Assembly: GCF_014206975.1 (NCBI RefSeq)
Contig: NZ_JACHOU010000003.1
Coordinates: 372,001-436,000 of the forward strand
Source: Aminobacter aganoensis
Lineage (GTDB): Bacteria > Pseudomonadota > Alphaproteobacteria > Rhizobiales > Rhizobiaceae
Direction: 5' to 3'
Length of the DNA: 64,000 nt
This document shows, piece by piece, positions 8,678-20,219 of the stretch. How positions within the stretch are numbered: position 1 is the first letter of the stretch; each line of letters opens with the position of its first letter. The notes beneath the pieces are model-generated. The model searched no databases. It saw only the letters and a list, made by a program, of their open reading frames with translations, and was not told the origin of the DNA. The position numbers were made by a program, and so were the translations under genes.

Positions 8678-10042
8678 ATGCCGGTCGAACTGCTCGACGC
8701 CAAGCCCAGCGATGCGCTGCCGATCCACCTGGTTGCCAAGGATGGCCTGGGGAATGCCGGTCTCGCCCCCGAAATCGTCGCCTGGGCCAGTGCCAACGGC
8801 TTCGCCGGCGAGGCCGGCAAGGTTCTTGCCATTCCCGGCGCCGATGGCCGGCTGGCCGGTGCGCTGTTCGGCACGGGCCAGCAGGAGAACGGGCTTGGCT
8901 ACGGCGTTCTTGCCCGCAACCTGCCCGAAGGCGAATGGCATTTCGCCACTGCGCCGGCGCATCCCGAACTGGCGGCCCTTGCTGTCGCGCTCGGTGGCTA
9001 CAGCTTCACCCGCTACGGCAAGAAGCCGGGCAGGGAGCTTGGGCTCGCTGTGCCTGCGGGCGCGGATGCAGCCCGCCTGATCCGCTTGGTCGACGCGGTG
9101 TTCCTTGTCCGCGATCTCGTCAACACGCCGACCAACGACATGGGCCCCGCAGCGCTCGAGGCAGTGGCTCGGAACCTCGCTGGCGCACATGGCGCCGAGG
9201 TCCGCGTGACGATGGGCGACGACCTGCTCGAACACAATTTCCCGATGATCCACGCCGTCGGCCGCGCCTCGCATGAAGCCCCGCGGCTGATCGACGTGAC
9301 CTGGGGCGCGCACGATGCCCCCAAGGTAACGCTTGTCGGCAAGGGCGTCTGTTTCGACACCGGCGGCCTCGACATCAAGCCTGCCTCGGGCATGCTGCTG
9401 ATGAAGAAGGACATGGGCGGTGCCGCCAACGTGCTCGGCCTCGCCTCGATGATCATGGCGGCACGGCTGAACGTCAGGCTGCGCGTGCTCATCCCCGCGG
9501 TGGAGAATTCGATTTCAGCCAACGCCTTCCGCCCCGGCGACGTGCTGCAGAGCCGCAAGGGCATCACGGTCGAGATCGGCAACACCGACGCCGAGGGCCG
9601 GCTGGTGCTCGCCGACGCGCTTGCCCTCGCCGACGAGGAGCAGCCGGAAATGCTGGTCGACATGGCGACGCTGACGGGGGCGGCGCGCGTCGCCCTCGGT
9701 CCGGACCTGCCACCCTTCTATACCGACGACGATGCCCTGGCGGCCGAGCTCGCAGCCGCATCCGGCGCGGTCGAGGACCCGATCTGGCGCATGCCGCTCT
9801 GGAAGCCTTACGACGCAAAACTGTCTTCGAAGATCGCCGACATGAACAACGTCACCTCGGATGGTTTCGCCGGCTCGATCACGGCAGCCCTGTTCCTCAA
9901 GCGCTTTGTCGAAAAGACCACCGCCTGGGCGCATTTCGACATCTTCGCCTGGAACCCGACGGACCGTCCGCACGGCCCGGCCGGCGGCGAAGCCCAGGCG
10001 ATCCGCGCATTGGAAAAGGTCATCTCTGCGCGGTTTGGCTAA
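8678..10042 (+). CDS. M17 leucyl aminopeptidase family protein
   Basis: A 454-residue metallo-aminopeptidase of family M17 (PepA/PepB fold), which removes N-terminal residues from peptides in the cytoplasm. The family signature 'NTDAEGRLVLADAL' is near residue 305. Metal-binding segments 'GKGVCFDTGGLDIKP' (about 220) and 'KKDMGGAANVLG' are intact, as is the late 'DMNNVTSDGFAGSITAALFL'. There is no signal peptide. It precedes a MarR regulator and a cytoplasmic NlpC/P60 peptidase, which together suggest peptide or murein-peptide turnover. The precise substrate is not evident. Confidence 0.92.
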   Translation: MPVELLDAKPSDALPIHLVAKDGLGNAGLAPEIVAWASANGFAGEAGKVLAIPGADGRLAGALFGTGQQENGLGYGVLARNLPEGEWHFATAPAHPELAALAVALGGYSFTRYGKKPGRELGLAVPAGADAARLIRLVDAVFLVRDLVNTPTNDMGPAALEAVARNLAGAHGAEVRVTMGDDLLEHNFPMIHAVGRASHEAPRLIDVTWGAHDAPKVTLVGKGVCFDTGGLDIKPASGMLLMKKDMGGAANVLGLASMIMAARLNVRLRVLIPAVENSISANAFRPGDVLQSRKGITVEIGNTDAEGRLVLADALALADEEQPEMLVDMATLTGAARVALGPDLPPFYTDDDALAAELAAASGAVEDPIWRMPLWKPYDAKLSSKIADMNNVTSDGFAGSITAALFLKRFVEKTTAWAHFDIFAWNPTDRPHGPAGGEAQAIRALEKVISARFG

Positions 10043-10061
10043 AGCGGGAGTTTGCCTCTAA

Positions 10062-10172
10062 CCCTTACCCTCTCCCCGTGAAGAACGGGGAGAGGGGGCA
10101 TGGACGGTGCCGCTTGTGCCTTCTCCCCGTCCTCACGGGGAGAAGGTGCCGGCAGGCGGATGAGGGGCGGCG
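10062..10172. repeat. RIME-like double-palindrome intergenic repeat
   Basis: Two 12-bp hairpins lie side by side. CCCTCTCCCCGT/ACGGGGAGAGGG is at 10068-10096 and CCTTCTCCCCGT/ACGGGGAGAAGG is at 10119-10146, followed by 'GCAGGCGGATGAGGGGCGGCG'-type sequence. This matches the layout of rhizobial intergenic mosaic elements. A related copy is at 32619-32783. It lies between the aminopeptidase and the marR-like gene and could also act as a transcript-end hairpin. Confidence 0.8.
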
Positions 10173-10265
10173 CGACCTAACCAAGATGCGTCCCGCCTCA
10201 CGCCCGCCGCAAAAATCCCATTTGACTGAAACGGAACCGAAACAATTAGCGTGGATGCTGGCGGC

Positions 10266-10616
10266 ATGCCGATCGCATTGCGCCCGAGCCAGTCGTTGAA
10301 ACTGCTGCAGCAGTTTGCCTTGTCCGAGGTGCGTGACGACGCGCCCGACCTGACGCTGCGCCAGATGGCGATCCTGCTCACCATCTATCTCGACCCGCCG
10401 CCGCACACGGTTCGCGGGCTGGCGGCCCGCCTCGGCGTTAGCAAGCCGGTCATCACCCGCGCGCTCGACACCATGGGTGCGCTCAAGCTGGTGTCGCGGC
10501 ACCGCGATCCGAGCGACAAGCGCAACGTGCTGATCAGGCGCACCGTCGAAGGCGCGCTCTATGTCGAGAGATTGGGCGATGCTATCATCGCCAAAGCCAT
10601 GGAGCTTCCGATTTGA
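10266..10616 (+). CDS. MarR-like winged-helix regulator
   Basis: A small (116-residue) winged-helix protein with a MarR-type core: 'LTLRQMAILLTIYL', then the recognition region 'TVRGLAARLGVSKPVITRALDTMGALKLV' and the wing 'RHRDPSDKRNVLI'. It probably binds DNA as a dimer. The ATG at 10266 starts the natural 'MPIALRPSQSL' sequence; a GTG at 10251 would add five residues. Its stop overlaps the start of the NlpC/P60 gene, so both are made from one message and the regulator may control that peptidase. Target sites and ligand are unknown. Confidence 0.82.
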   Translation: MPIALRPSQSLKLLQQFALSEVRDDAPDLTLRQMAILLTIYLDPPPHTVRGLAARLGVSKPVITRALDTMGALKLVSRHRDPSDKRNVLIRRTVEGALYVERLGDAIIAKAMELPI

Positions 10617-11473
10617 CCGCCCGCGACAGCCGCCTTCACGCTTTCCGTCCCGACCTTGCCGACGCCCGCCTTGAGGGCGAAGTGGCGGCCGAGCGCTACG
10701 TCGCCGGCCGTCCGGCGCGTGTCTCCGCACCCGTCGCCGACATGCGCAAGGCGCCCCGGCCGGATGCCGGGCTCAACACGCAATTGCTTCACGGCGACGA
10801 CGTGATTGTCTTCGAGGAGGCCGACGGCTTTGCCTGGGTCCAGGCCGAGCGCGACGGCTATGTCGGCTATGTCGCCTCGGGCGACCTTGCGCCGGGCGGC
10901 CCGGCGCCGACCCATGTCGTCATGGCGACACGCACCTTCCTCTATCCCGGCCCTGACATGAAGTTTCCGCGCGGCGCCGCATTGTCGCTCGGCTCGAGGG
11001 TTGCGGTGACCGGCCATGCCGAAACGCGTGGCACGACATATGCCCTGCTTGCCTCGGGCGAGGCGCTGGTCGCCCAGCACCTCGCGCCGCTGGCAACCAG
11101 GGCCGACGATTTCGTTTCGGTGGCGGAACGGCTGGTCGATACGCCCTATCTCTGGGGCGGCTTCAGCGCCTTCGGCATCGACTGCTCGGGGCTGGTCCAG
11201 CTTTCGATGCGCATGGCCGGCCGCGACGTCCTGCGCGATTCGGACATGCAGGAAGCCTCGCTCGGCAGTCCGGTCGATGCGGGTGTGGATTTTTCGCAGT
11301 TGCGGCGCGGCGATCTCGTGTTCTGGAAAGGCCACGTCGCGATCATGACCGATGCGGTGAACATGATCCACGCCAATGGCCACACCATGACGGTCGCGCG
11401 CGAAGGCCTGCGCGATGCCATCGACCGTATCGGCTACCTCTATGGCGGGCCGACCGGGTTCCGCCGGCCTTGA
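10613..11473 (+). CDS. NlpC/P60 family cysteine peptidase with SH3b repeats
   Basis: A 286-residue C40 peptidase. Two bacterial SH3-like segments (about residues 35-160) precede the NlpC/P60 domain. The catalytic Cys is about residue 191 ('GIDCSGLVQ') and the His about residue 241 ('KGHVAIMT'), with 'MIHANGHTM' nearby. No signal peptide is visible, which is unusual for a wall hydrolase but fits YkfC-like enzymes that split gamma-D-Glu-diamino-acid bonds during cytoplasmic murein recycling. The start is TTG, overlapping the stop of the regulator gene by four bases. Assignment to recycling is inference from its location and lack of export signal. Confidence 0.88.
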   Translation: MTARDSRLHAFRPDLADARLEGEVAAERYVAGRPARVSAPVADMRKAPRPDAGLNTQLLHGDDVIVFEEADGFAWVQAERDGYVGYVASGDLAPGGPAPTHVVMATRTFLYPGPDMKFPRGAALSLGSRVAVTGHAETRGTTYALLASGEALVAQHLAPLATRADDFVSVAERLVDTPYLWGGFSAFGIDCSGLVQLSMRMAGRDVLRDSDMQEASLGSPVDAGVDFSQLRRGDLVFWKGHVAIMTDAVNMIHANGHTMTVAREGLRDAIDRIGYLYGGPTGFRRP

Positions 11474-11486
11474 GGGCTTCTGGCTC

Positions 11487-12431
11487 CTAGTAGCCAGCGG
11501 TACGGTCGACGACGTTTTCCAGCGGCTCGCCGCGCTCGAAAGCGTCCATCTGCCTGAGCATCGGCGGCACCAGGTGCGTCGGGTCGGACGTCGCGGCCGC
11601 ATGCGGCGTGACGAACACCTTCGGGTGGTTCCACATCGGGCTCGTCTTGGGCAGCGGTTCGACCTCGAACACGTCCAGGCTCGCTTCTTTCAGCGTGCCG
11701 TCGTCGAGCGCGCGCAGGATGTCGGCGTCGCGCTGCAGCTTGCCGCGACCGGCATTGATCAGCACCGCGCCGCCGAGGCCGTTGCGCCGGCGCAACTCCT
11801 TGAGCAGGCCGTAGCTGATGATGCCCTTTGTCGCTTCGGTCAACGGCAGCAGGACCACCAGGATGTCGGTGGCGTTGAGGAACGGCACCAGCCCGGCATC
11901 GCCGCTGAATGTGGTCACGCCTGCGACTTCCTGCGGCCGGCGGCTCCAGCCATTGACGCGGAAGCCGGCGGCCTTGAGCGCTTCGGCCGCCGCGCGGCCG
12001 AGATTGCCAAGACCCATGATGCCGACCGAGATGTCGGCGGCGGGCCGCTGCGGCGGCTCGTGCCAGGCCTTCTTTGTCTGCTGGGCCCGGTAGAGCTGGC
12101 CCTGGCGGTGATGGTCGAACACCCGCCACAACACATACTCGACCATGTGCTGGGTCAGGTTTTCGTCCACGACGCGGACGATCGGGGCCGCAGGCAGGTT
12201 GGGATCGGCAAACAGGTGATCGACGCCGGCGCCGATCGAGAAGATGGCCTTCAGGTTCGGCAGCTTGGCCAGCAGGCCCGGCTTCTGTTTCCACACCACG
12301 GCATAGTCGATCGACGGGTCGGCGGCACCTTCCGGTTCGAGCACCACCTCGCGCTCCGCCGACAGCAATTCATACCAGCGCTGCGGGTTGAATCCGGTGA
12401 TCGAAAGAAGAACCTTGCCCATGCCCGCCAT
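11487..12431 (-). CDS. GhrA-like glyoxylate/hydroxypyruvate reductase
   Basis: A 314-residue D-isomer 2-hydroxyacid dehydrogenase that would reduce glyoxylate or hydroxypyruvate with NAD(P)H. The Rossmann fingerprint 'GIMGLGNLGRAAAEAL' is near residue 143. The catalytic Arg lies in 'LINAGRGKLQRDADIL' and the Glu/His pair in 'LDVFEVEPLP' and 'VTPHAAATSDP'. The compact length and N-terminus resemble the GhrA subgroup. It is convergent with the NlpC gene (13-base gap). A second Met at codon 4 could be the start. It lies just downstream of yejF on the same strand but has no clear functional tie to it. Confidence 0.9.
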   Translation of the reverse strand: MAGMGKVLLSITGFNPQRWYELLSAEREVVLEPEGAADPSIDYAVVWKQKPGLLAKLPNLKAIFSIGAGVDHLFADPNLPAAPIVRVVDENLTQHMVEYVLWRVFDHHRQGQLYRAQQTKKAWHEPPQRPAADISVGIMGLGNLGRAAAEALKAAGFRVNGWSRRPQEVAGVTTFSGDAGLVPFLNATDILVVLLPLTEATKGIISYGLLKELRRRNGLGGAVLINAGRGKLQRDADILRALDDGTLKEASLDVFEVEPLPKTSPMWNHPKVFVTPHAAATSDPTHLVPPMLRQMDAFERGEPLENVVDRTAGY

Positions 12432-12446
12432 GCTATGCCCTTGATG

Positions 12447-14074
<1,628 letters not shown>

Positions 14075-14078
<4 letters not shown>

Positions 14079-15217
14079 TTGAACGTCTTCCTTGGGTCGA
14101 AGGCGTCGCGGGTCGCCTCGCCGATGAAGATCAGCAGCGACAGCATCAGCGAGATCACGACAAAGCCGGAGAGGCCGAGCCATGGCGCGTTGAGGTTGCG
14201 CTGGCCCTGCTTGAGCAGCTCGCCGAGCGAGGCCGAACCGGGCGGCAGGCCGAAGCCGAGGAAGTCGAGCGAGGTCAGGGTCGAGATCGAGCCGTTGAGG
14301 ATGAACGGCAGGAAGGTCAGCGTCGCGACCATGGCGTTGGGCAGCAGGTGCCGGAATATGATGGTGCGATTGGGCACGCCGAGTGCGCGCGCCGCGTTGA
14401 CATATTCGAAGTTGCGGGCGCGCAGGAACTCGGCCCGTACCACGCCCACCAGCGCCACCCAGGAGAACACCAGCATCAGCCCGAGCAGGATGAAGAAGCC
14501 GGGTGGCAGGATGGCGGCAACGATCAGGAGCAGGTAGAGCACGGGGATGGCCGACCAGATTTCGATGAAGCGCTGGAACAGGAGATCCGTCCAGCCGCCG
14601 AAATAGCCCTGCATGGCGCCGGCCGAGACGCCGATCAGCGCCGAGCCGGCGGTCAGGATCAGGCCGAACAGCACCGAGATGCGGAAGCCGTAGATGACGC
14701 GGGCGAGCACGTCGCGGGCCTGGTCGTCGGTGCCGAGCCAGTTCCAGTTGCCGATGGTGCAGTTGGGATCGTCGACGCCTTGCGGATAGCGCTGGCAGCG
14801 GACGTCCTTGGGATACATCCACGACGGCTTGGCGGGTGCGGCCTCGGGAATCTCGTTGTTGGTCGTGCGGTAGGAATAGCGCACCGGCGGCCAGATCATC
14901 CAGCCATTGGCCGCCACCGCCTCCTGCACCACCGACATGCGGTAGTCGGTGACGGGCAGGAAGCCTTCGTCGCCGAGGAACGTCTCTTCGCCATAGTCGC
15001 TGACGATCGGCGAATAGAATTCGCCCTTGAAGCGGATCAGCAGCGGCCTGTCGTTGGCGATCAGTTCGGAAAACAGCGTCAGCACGAACAGGACGAGGAA
15101 CAGCCACAGCGACCAGTAGCCACGGCGGTTGGCCTTGAAGCTCTGCCAGCGTCGCTTGTTGATCGGGGAGAGCCATGGCCGCTTGACCGGTGCGGCAACC
15201 GTATCGACCGCCGACAT
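14075..15217 (-). CDS. yejE: Peptide ABC transporter permease YejE
   Basis: A 380-residue inner-membrane permease with a large periplasmic loop after the first helix ('YWSLWLFLVLFVLTLFSELI', about residues 37-56), as is typical of YejE, and a C-terminal permease domain with five helices. The EAA-type loop 'EYVNAARALGVPNRTIIFRHLLP' is the contact for the YejF ATPase. Start and stop codons interlock with yejB (TGATG) and yejF (GTGA), so the three are translated together. Confidence 0.93.
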
Positions 15218-16320
15218 CAGACGTCCCTCCGCTCGAAGTCGATGCGCGGATCGATCCATGTGTAGGTCAGGTCGGAGATCAGGCTGACGAACAGCCCCAT
15301 CAGCGAGAAGATGTAGAGGTTGGCGAAGACCACGGGATAGTCGCGGTCGAGCACCGAGCGGAAGCCGAGCAGGCCGAGCCCGTCGAGCGAGAAGATGTTC
15401 TCGATCAGCAGCGACCCGGTGAAGAAGGCCGAGATGAAGGCACCGGGGAAGCCGGCGATGACTATCAGCATGGCGTTGCGGAAGACGTGGCCGTAGAGCA
15501 CCTGGCGCTGCGACAGCCCCTTGGCCCGGGCGGTGACGACATACTGCTTGCGGATCTCGTCGAGGAACGAGTTCTTGGTCAAAAGCGTCGTGGTGGCGAA
15601 GGCCGACAGCACCAGCGCGGTCAGCGGCAATGCCAGGTGCCAGAGATAGTCGAGCACCTTGCCGCCCAGCGACAGCTGGTCGAAATTCTCCGACGTCAGG
15701 CCGCGCAACGGGAACCAGTCGAAGAACGAGCCGCCGGCAAACAGCACCATCAACAGGATGGCGAACAGGAAGGCCGGGATGGCGTAGCCGATGATGATGA
15801 TGCCGCTGGTCCAGATGTCGAAGGACGAACCGTCCTTGACCGCCTTGCGGATTCCGAGCGGAATCGAGATCAGGTAGGACAGGAGCGTGATCCAGATGCC
15901 GAGCGAGATCGACACCGGCATCTTCTCGAGGATGAGATCGAGCACCGAGACGTCGCGGAAATAGCTGTCGCCGAAATCGAAGCGGATGTAGTTCCACAGC
16001 ATCATGAAGAAGCGTTCGAGCGGCGGCTTGTCGAAGCCGAACTGCTTCTCCAGCTTGGCGATGAATTCAGGGTCGAGGCCTTGCGCGCCGCGGTATTTGG
16101 ACGAGCCTTCACCGCCGGCCGGGTCGAAATTGTTGCCGCCGACATCGCCTCCGCCGCCCGAAAGGCGGTCGCCGGCGTCGCCGCCCTGGCCGGTCAGCTT
16201 GGCGATGACCTGCTCGACCGGGCCGCCCGGTGCGAACTGGATGACCGCGAACGAGATCGCCATGATGCCGAACAGCGTCGGGATCATCAAAAGGATACGG
16301 CGGAGGACGTAGGCGCCCAT
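15217..16320 (-). CDS. yejB: Peptide ABC transporter permease YejB
   Basis: A 367-residue permease of the DppB type, starting with the usual '[20 protein letters not shown]' membrane helix. A long periplasmic segment rich in Gly and Asp (residues 45-95) precedes the transport domain, which contains '[21 protein letters not shown]' as the ATPase-coupling loop. It pairs with YejE to form the membrane channel. The gap to the upstream binding-protein gene is 45 bases. Confidence 0.93.
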   Translation of the reverse strand: MGAYVLRRILLMIPTLFGIMAISFAVIQFAPGGPVEQVIAKLTGQGGDAGDRLSGGGGDVGGNNFDPAGGEGSSKYRGAQGLDPEFIAKLEKQFGFDKPPLERFFMMLWNYIRFDFGDSYFRDVSVLDLILEKMPVSISLGIWITLLSYLISIPLGIRKAVKDGSSFDIWTSGIIIIGYAIPAFLFAILLMVLFAGGSFFDWFPLRGLTSENFDQLSLGGKVLDYLWHLALPLTALVLSAFATTTLLTKNSFLDEIRKQYVVTARAKGLSQRQVLYGHVFRNAMLIVIAGFPGAFISAFFTGSLLIENIFSLDGLGLLGFRSVLDRDYPVVFANLYIFSLMGLFVSLISDLTYTWIDPRIDFERRDV

Positions 16321-16365
16321 CAGGCGTGGCTCCCCGGGCGGAGCATAGCTTCAAGCGAAAAGATG

Positions 16366-18237
16366 TCAGGTCTTGCCAATACGTGCAGCCTTGTCCTTGT
16401 CGAACCACCACATCGCCTCGACGGGGAAGCCGAAATCCGGCTTCGGCTCCTTGTAGCCGAACATGTCCCAGAAGGCGGCGCGGTGATTCGCCGAAAACCA
16501 ATTTGGAATCCAGTCTTGCCGGGCGCGCAAGACCCGGTCGAGTGCGCGCATGGCAACTGTCAGCGCTTCGCGATCCTTGGCCGCACCCACGGCGTCGATC
16601 AGCGCGTCGATGGCCGGATCGGCGGTGCCGGGCAGGTTGGTCGAACCCTGCAGGCTGGCCGAGCGCGAATGGAACAGCCCGTCGATCTCGTCGCGGCTGG
16701 GCGTCGCCGAAAACGACGCCGCGGCCGAGATGGCGTCATAGTCGAATGTCGTCTGCCGCGCCTGGTGCTGGGTCGAATCGACCATGCGCAGCGATGCCGC
16801 GATGCCGATCGCCCTCATGTTCTCGACCCAGGGTGAGAAGACGCGGACCAGGGAATCGTCGTCGACGAGGATTTCGAGCGTCAGCGGCTCGCCTTTGGCG
16901 TTGCGCAGGTTGCCGTCCTTGCGGGCCCAGCCGGCCTCGGCGAGCAGCTTCGAAGCCTGGCCGAGCAGCTTGCGGTCGCGGCCCGAACCGTCGGAGGGCG
17001 GCTGCAGCACCGCCTCGCCGAATGCCTCCTCGGGGATACGGCCGCGGAACGGTTCGAGCAGCGCCAGTTCGGCTGGCGAGGGCAGGCCTTCCGCCTTGTA
17101 GGCCGATTTCTCGAAGGTCGACTGCGAGCGCTCATAGGCGCCGTAAAACAGGTTGCGGTTGGTCCATTCGAAGTCGAAGCACAGCGCGATCGCGCGCCGC
17201 ACGCGCGGGTCCCGAAACCGCTCGCGCCGCTGGTTGAGCGCCAGCGCTTGCATCGATGGGCGCTTTTCGCTGGGAAACTCGCGTTTGACCACCTTGCCGG
17301 CCTTCAGTGCCGGGAAGTCGTAGCCGGTCGCCCAGACGCGGGAGACGTATTCCTGCCGGTAGAGGATCGCGCCCTTCTTGAAGGCTTCGAAGGCGGCCTG
17401 CCGGTCCTGGTAGAACTCGATGCGGATGCGGTCGAAATTGTAGAGGCCGCGATTGACCGGCAGGTCGCGGCCCCAATAGTCGGCGACGCGCTCGAACTCG
17501 ATGATCTGTCCGGGCGAGACGCGGCCGACCTTGTAGGGGCCGGAGCCCAGCGGTGCCTTGAGCTCAGAGCCGTCGAACGGATTGGCCTCGAAGAAGGCCT
17601 TGGCCGGGATCGGGTATGTCGCGATGTCGAGGATGGTCAGTTCCGACTGCTTGCCGTCGAAGCTCAGGCGCAGCGTATGCGCGTCGACCGCCTTCGCTTC
17701 CTTGAGATGGCTGAGCGGCAGCAGCAGGTTCGGATGGCCGTCCTTCTTGAACAGGTTGAAGGCATAGACCGCGTCCTCGGCGGTGAACGGCGTGCCGTCG
17801 TTGAAGCGCGCCTCGGGCCGGAGCGCGAAATCGAAGCTGTTGCGATCGTCGGAAATCGTCACCGACTTTGCCAGCAGGCCGTAGATGGCGTCGGGCTCGT
17901 CGATCGCCCGCGTCATCAGCGAATCGTAGCAGAGTTCCATGCGCGGCGGAGAATCGCCGCGACTGACGAAGGTGTTCAGCGTGTTGAAGGTCTGCGGGTT
18001 CTGGTTGAAGACCCAGTAGGACGGCGAAAAGTTGAACGTGCCGCCCTTGGGCGCGTCGGCATTGACGAAGTCGAGATGCGTGAAGTCGGGCCCGTATTTC
18101 AGATCGCCGAAGGCCGACAGTCCGTGCAGCCCGACATTGGTGGGGCTGGCCGCGAAGACGCGTCCCGGCAGCAGAGGTGCGACGGCTGCAGCCGCACCTA
18201 GCGCCAGGACGTCGCGACGGGTCGGGCGCGGTCTCAA
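16366..18237 (-). CDS. Second YejA-type extracellular solute-binding protein (Tat-type signal)
   Basis: A 623-residue family 5 solute-binding protein. The N-terminus carries a twin-arginine motif in 'TRRDVLALGAAAAV', ending 'GRVFAAS', so export through Tat is likely. The body follows the YejA pattern ('HGLSAFGDLKYGPDFTHLDF', 'APKGGTFNF'). The TTG start overlaps the stop of the upstream yejA by four bases. Work in Agrobacterium tumefaciens has linked YejBEF with a binding protein named YepA to uptake of peptidoglycan fragments; this or its neighbour may be the counterpart. Which of the two plays that part cannot be decided from the sequence alone. Confidence 0.88.
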   Translation of the reverse strand: MRPRPTRRDVLALGAAAAVAPLLPGRVFAASPTNVGLHGLSAFGDLKYGPDFTHLDFVNADAPKGGTFNFSPSYWVFNQNPQTFNTLNTFVSRGDSPPRMELCYDSLMTRAIDEPDAIYGLLAKSVTISDDRNSFDFALRPEARFNDGTPFTAEDAVYAFNLFKKDGHPNLLLPLSHLKEAKAVDAHTLRLSFDGKQSELTILDIATYPIPAKAFFEANPFDGSELKAPLGSGPYKVGRVSPGQIIEFERVADYWGRDLPVNRGLYNFDRIRIEFYQDRQAAFEAFKKGAILYRQEYVSRVWATGYDFPALKAGKVVKREFPSEKRPSMQALALNQRRERFRDPRVRRAIALCFDFEWTNRNLFYGAYERSQSTFEKSAYKAEGLPSPAELALLEPFRGRIPEEAFGEAVLQPPSDGSGRDRKLLGQASKLLAEAGWARKDGNLRNAKGEPLTLEILVDDDSLVRVFSPWVENMRAIGIAASLRMVDSTQHQARQTTFDYDAISAAASFSATPSRDEIDGLFHSRSASLQGSTNLPGTADPAIDALIDAVGAAKDREALTVAMRALDRVLRARQDWIPNWFSANHRAAFWDMFGYKEPKPDFGFPVEAMWWFDKDKAARIGKT

Positions 18238-20120
18238 TTTGCTCCCTTGTACTTGGCGGCGAGTGCCGCCTCCTTGTCCTTGTCGATCCACCAGGAATCG
18301 ATGTCGGCGCCGATGAAGCCGGGCTGCTTCTCGGGGATGCCGAACTTGTTCCAGTAGGCCAGCCACAGCACGGCGCGGTGGTATTGCGGCACGACGTAGT
18401 AGTTCCACAATAGGACACGGTCGAGCGCATGGGTCGCGGCCAGAAGGTCGTCGCGGTCGGTGGCGAAGATGACACGCTCGACCAGCGCGTCGACGATCGG
18501 GTCGCTGATGCCCATGATGTTGCGCGAGCCGGGCTTGGCCGCTGCCTTGGAGCTCCAGAAGTCGCGCTGCTCGTTGCCGGGCGAGGACGACTGGTTGAGC
18601 ATCGTCGTCGTGGCGTCGAAGTCGAAATTGTTGATCCGGTTGATGTACTGGCTGGTATCGACCATGCGCAGCGTCGCGTCGATGCCGAGCCTGCGCAGGC
18701 TGTCGATGAAGGGCGTCGCGATGACCTCGTCGGTGGCGTCCTTGCCGAGGAACTCGATCTTGAACTGCTCGCCGGTCTTTTCGTTCATCAGCTTGCCGCC
18801 GCTGGCGCGCCAGCCGGCCTCGGCGAACAGCGCGACCGCCTGGCGCAGATGCTGCCGCTCGGCCTGGGGCGTGTCGTAGACCGGCAGCTTGAATTCTTCG
18901 GTGAAGAGTTCGGGCGGCAGCTTGTCCTTGTAAGGCGTCAGCAGCTCCAACTCCTTGCCGGTCGGCAAGCCACTCGAGGCGAGGTCCTGGCCCTGGAAGT
19001 AGCTGTTGGTGCGGGTGTTGAGCCCGAAGAACAGGGTGCGGTTCATGTACTCGAAGTTGTAGGCCAGCGTCAGCGCCTCTCTGACACGGCGATCCTGGAA
19101 CTGCGGACGGCGCAGGTTGAGCGCATAGCCTTGGAACGGTTCGCCAGACGAGGTCTTGAATTCCTGCTTGATGACGTCGCCGGCCTTGAACGCCGGGAAA
19201 TTGTACTGCGTCGACCAGCGGCGCGAGCTGTTCTCGGGCTTGACGTCCTCGAACCCGCCCTTGGTGAAGGCCTGCCAGTCGGCATTGTCGTCGAGGAAAT
19301 AGGTGTAGCGGCGCTTGTCGAAATTGTTGCGCCCGACATTGACGCCGACGGTGGCCGCCCAATGGTCCGGCACGCGCGCCCAGACGATTTCGGTGCCCGG
19401 CTTGAAGCTTTCCACCTTGTAGGGGCCGGAGCCGAGCGGGATTTCGAGCGTCGGCCGCGTCACGTCGCGCTTCTTGCCGGAAGCATCGGTGCCTTCCCAC
19501 CAGTGCTTGGGCAGGACCACCAGGTCGCCCATGATCTTCGGGAGCTCGCGGTTTCCCTTCTGGTCGAAGCGGAATTCGACCTCGCGATCCGAGACTGCGA
19601 CGGCTTCCTTCACATTGGCATAATACTGGCCGTATTGCGGGCTGTTGGCTTTCAGCACATTGAATGACCAGATGACATCGTCCGTGGTGATCGGCTTGCC
19701 GTCATGCCACTTGGCGCGCGGGTCGAGCCGATACGTCGCGGAAGAGTAATCGGCAGCAAACTTGTAGGCATCGGCGATCATGGGGTGGCTAACGCTGGGT
19801 TCGTCGAGCGATTGCTTCATCAGCGTTTCATAGAGCAGACCACCGCCGAAATTGGTGAAGCCCGCGGCCGAAGCGCCTTTCACTATATAGGGGTTGAAGC
19901 TGTCGAACGTGCCGCCCACGGTCGAATTCAGCGTGCCGCCCTTGGGCGCATCGGGATTGACGTAGTCGTAGCGCTTGAAGTCCTGGCCGTATTTGGAAGG
20001 GCCGGTCAGCGACGAACTGGTTTGCCATTCCTGGGCACTCGCCGGCAGCAGGATGCCCGACGCCACGACAATGGCGAGGCCGGCGGTTGCAAATATCCTG
20101 GTCAGGCAAGCCGTCATCAA
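18234..20120 (-). CDS. yejA: YejA-type extracellular solute-binding protein (Sec signal)
   Basis: A 628-residue periplasmic family 5 binding protein, first gene of the importer operon. A Sec signal peptide ('LAIVVASGILLPASAQE') is clear. It resembles the following gene along its whole length ('SKYGQDFKRYDYVNPDAPKGG' region; 'DPRAKWHDGKPITTDDVIWSF'), so the two arose by duplication. YejA proteins deliver peptides such as microcin C, and in rhizobia the system has been tied to resistance to host antimicrobial peptides. The start ATG follows a 'GAAGGGGATTTTG' ribosome binding site. A terminator at 20222-20246 separates it from cytochrome c transcription. Confidence 0.92.
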   Translation of the reverse strand: MMTACLTRIFATAGLAIVVASGILLPASAQEWQTSSSLTGPSKYGQDFKRYDYVNPDAPKGGTLNSTVGGTFDSFNPYIVKGASAAGFTNFGGGLLYETLMKQSLDEPSVSHPMIADAYKFAADYSSATYRLDPRAKWHDGKPITTDDVIWSFNVLKANSPQYGQYYANVKEAVAVSDREVEFRFDQKGNRELPKIMGDLVVLPKHWWEGTDASGKKRDVTRPTLEIPLGSGPYKVESFKPGTEIVWARVPDHWAATVGVNVGRNNFDKRRYTYFLDDNADWQAFTKGGFEDVKPENSSRRWSTQYNFPAFKAGDVIKQEFKTSSGEPFQGYALNLRRPQFQDRRVREALTLAYNFEYMNRTLFFGLNTRTNSYFQGQDLASSGLPTGKELELLTPYKDKLPPELFTEEFKLPVYDTPQAERQHLRQAVALFAEAGWRASGGKLMNEKTGEQFKIEFLGKDATDEVIATPFIDSLRRLGIDATLRMVDTSQYINRINNFDFDATTTMLNQSSSPGNEQRDFWSSKAAAKPGSRNIMGISDPIVDALVERVIFATDRDDLLAATHALDRVLLWNYYVVPQYHRAVLWLAYWNKFGIPEKQPGFIGADIDSWWIDKDKEAALAAKYKGAN

Positions 20121-20219
20121 AATCCCCTTCGCCCGGTGCGTCGCGACACTCTAGTTGTTTCGCCGTGCATGGAAACCACACGTTAGACGATTGTCGCCGG
20201 ATGTTTGCGCCGGGCAACA

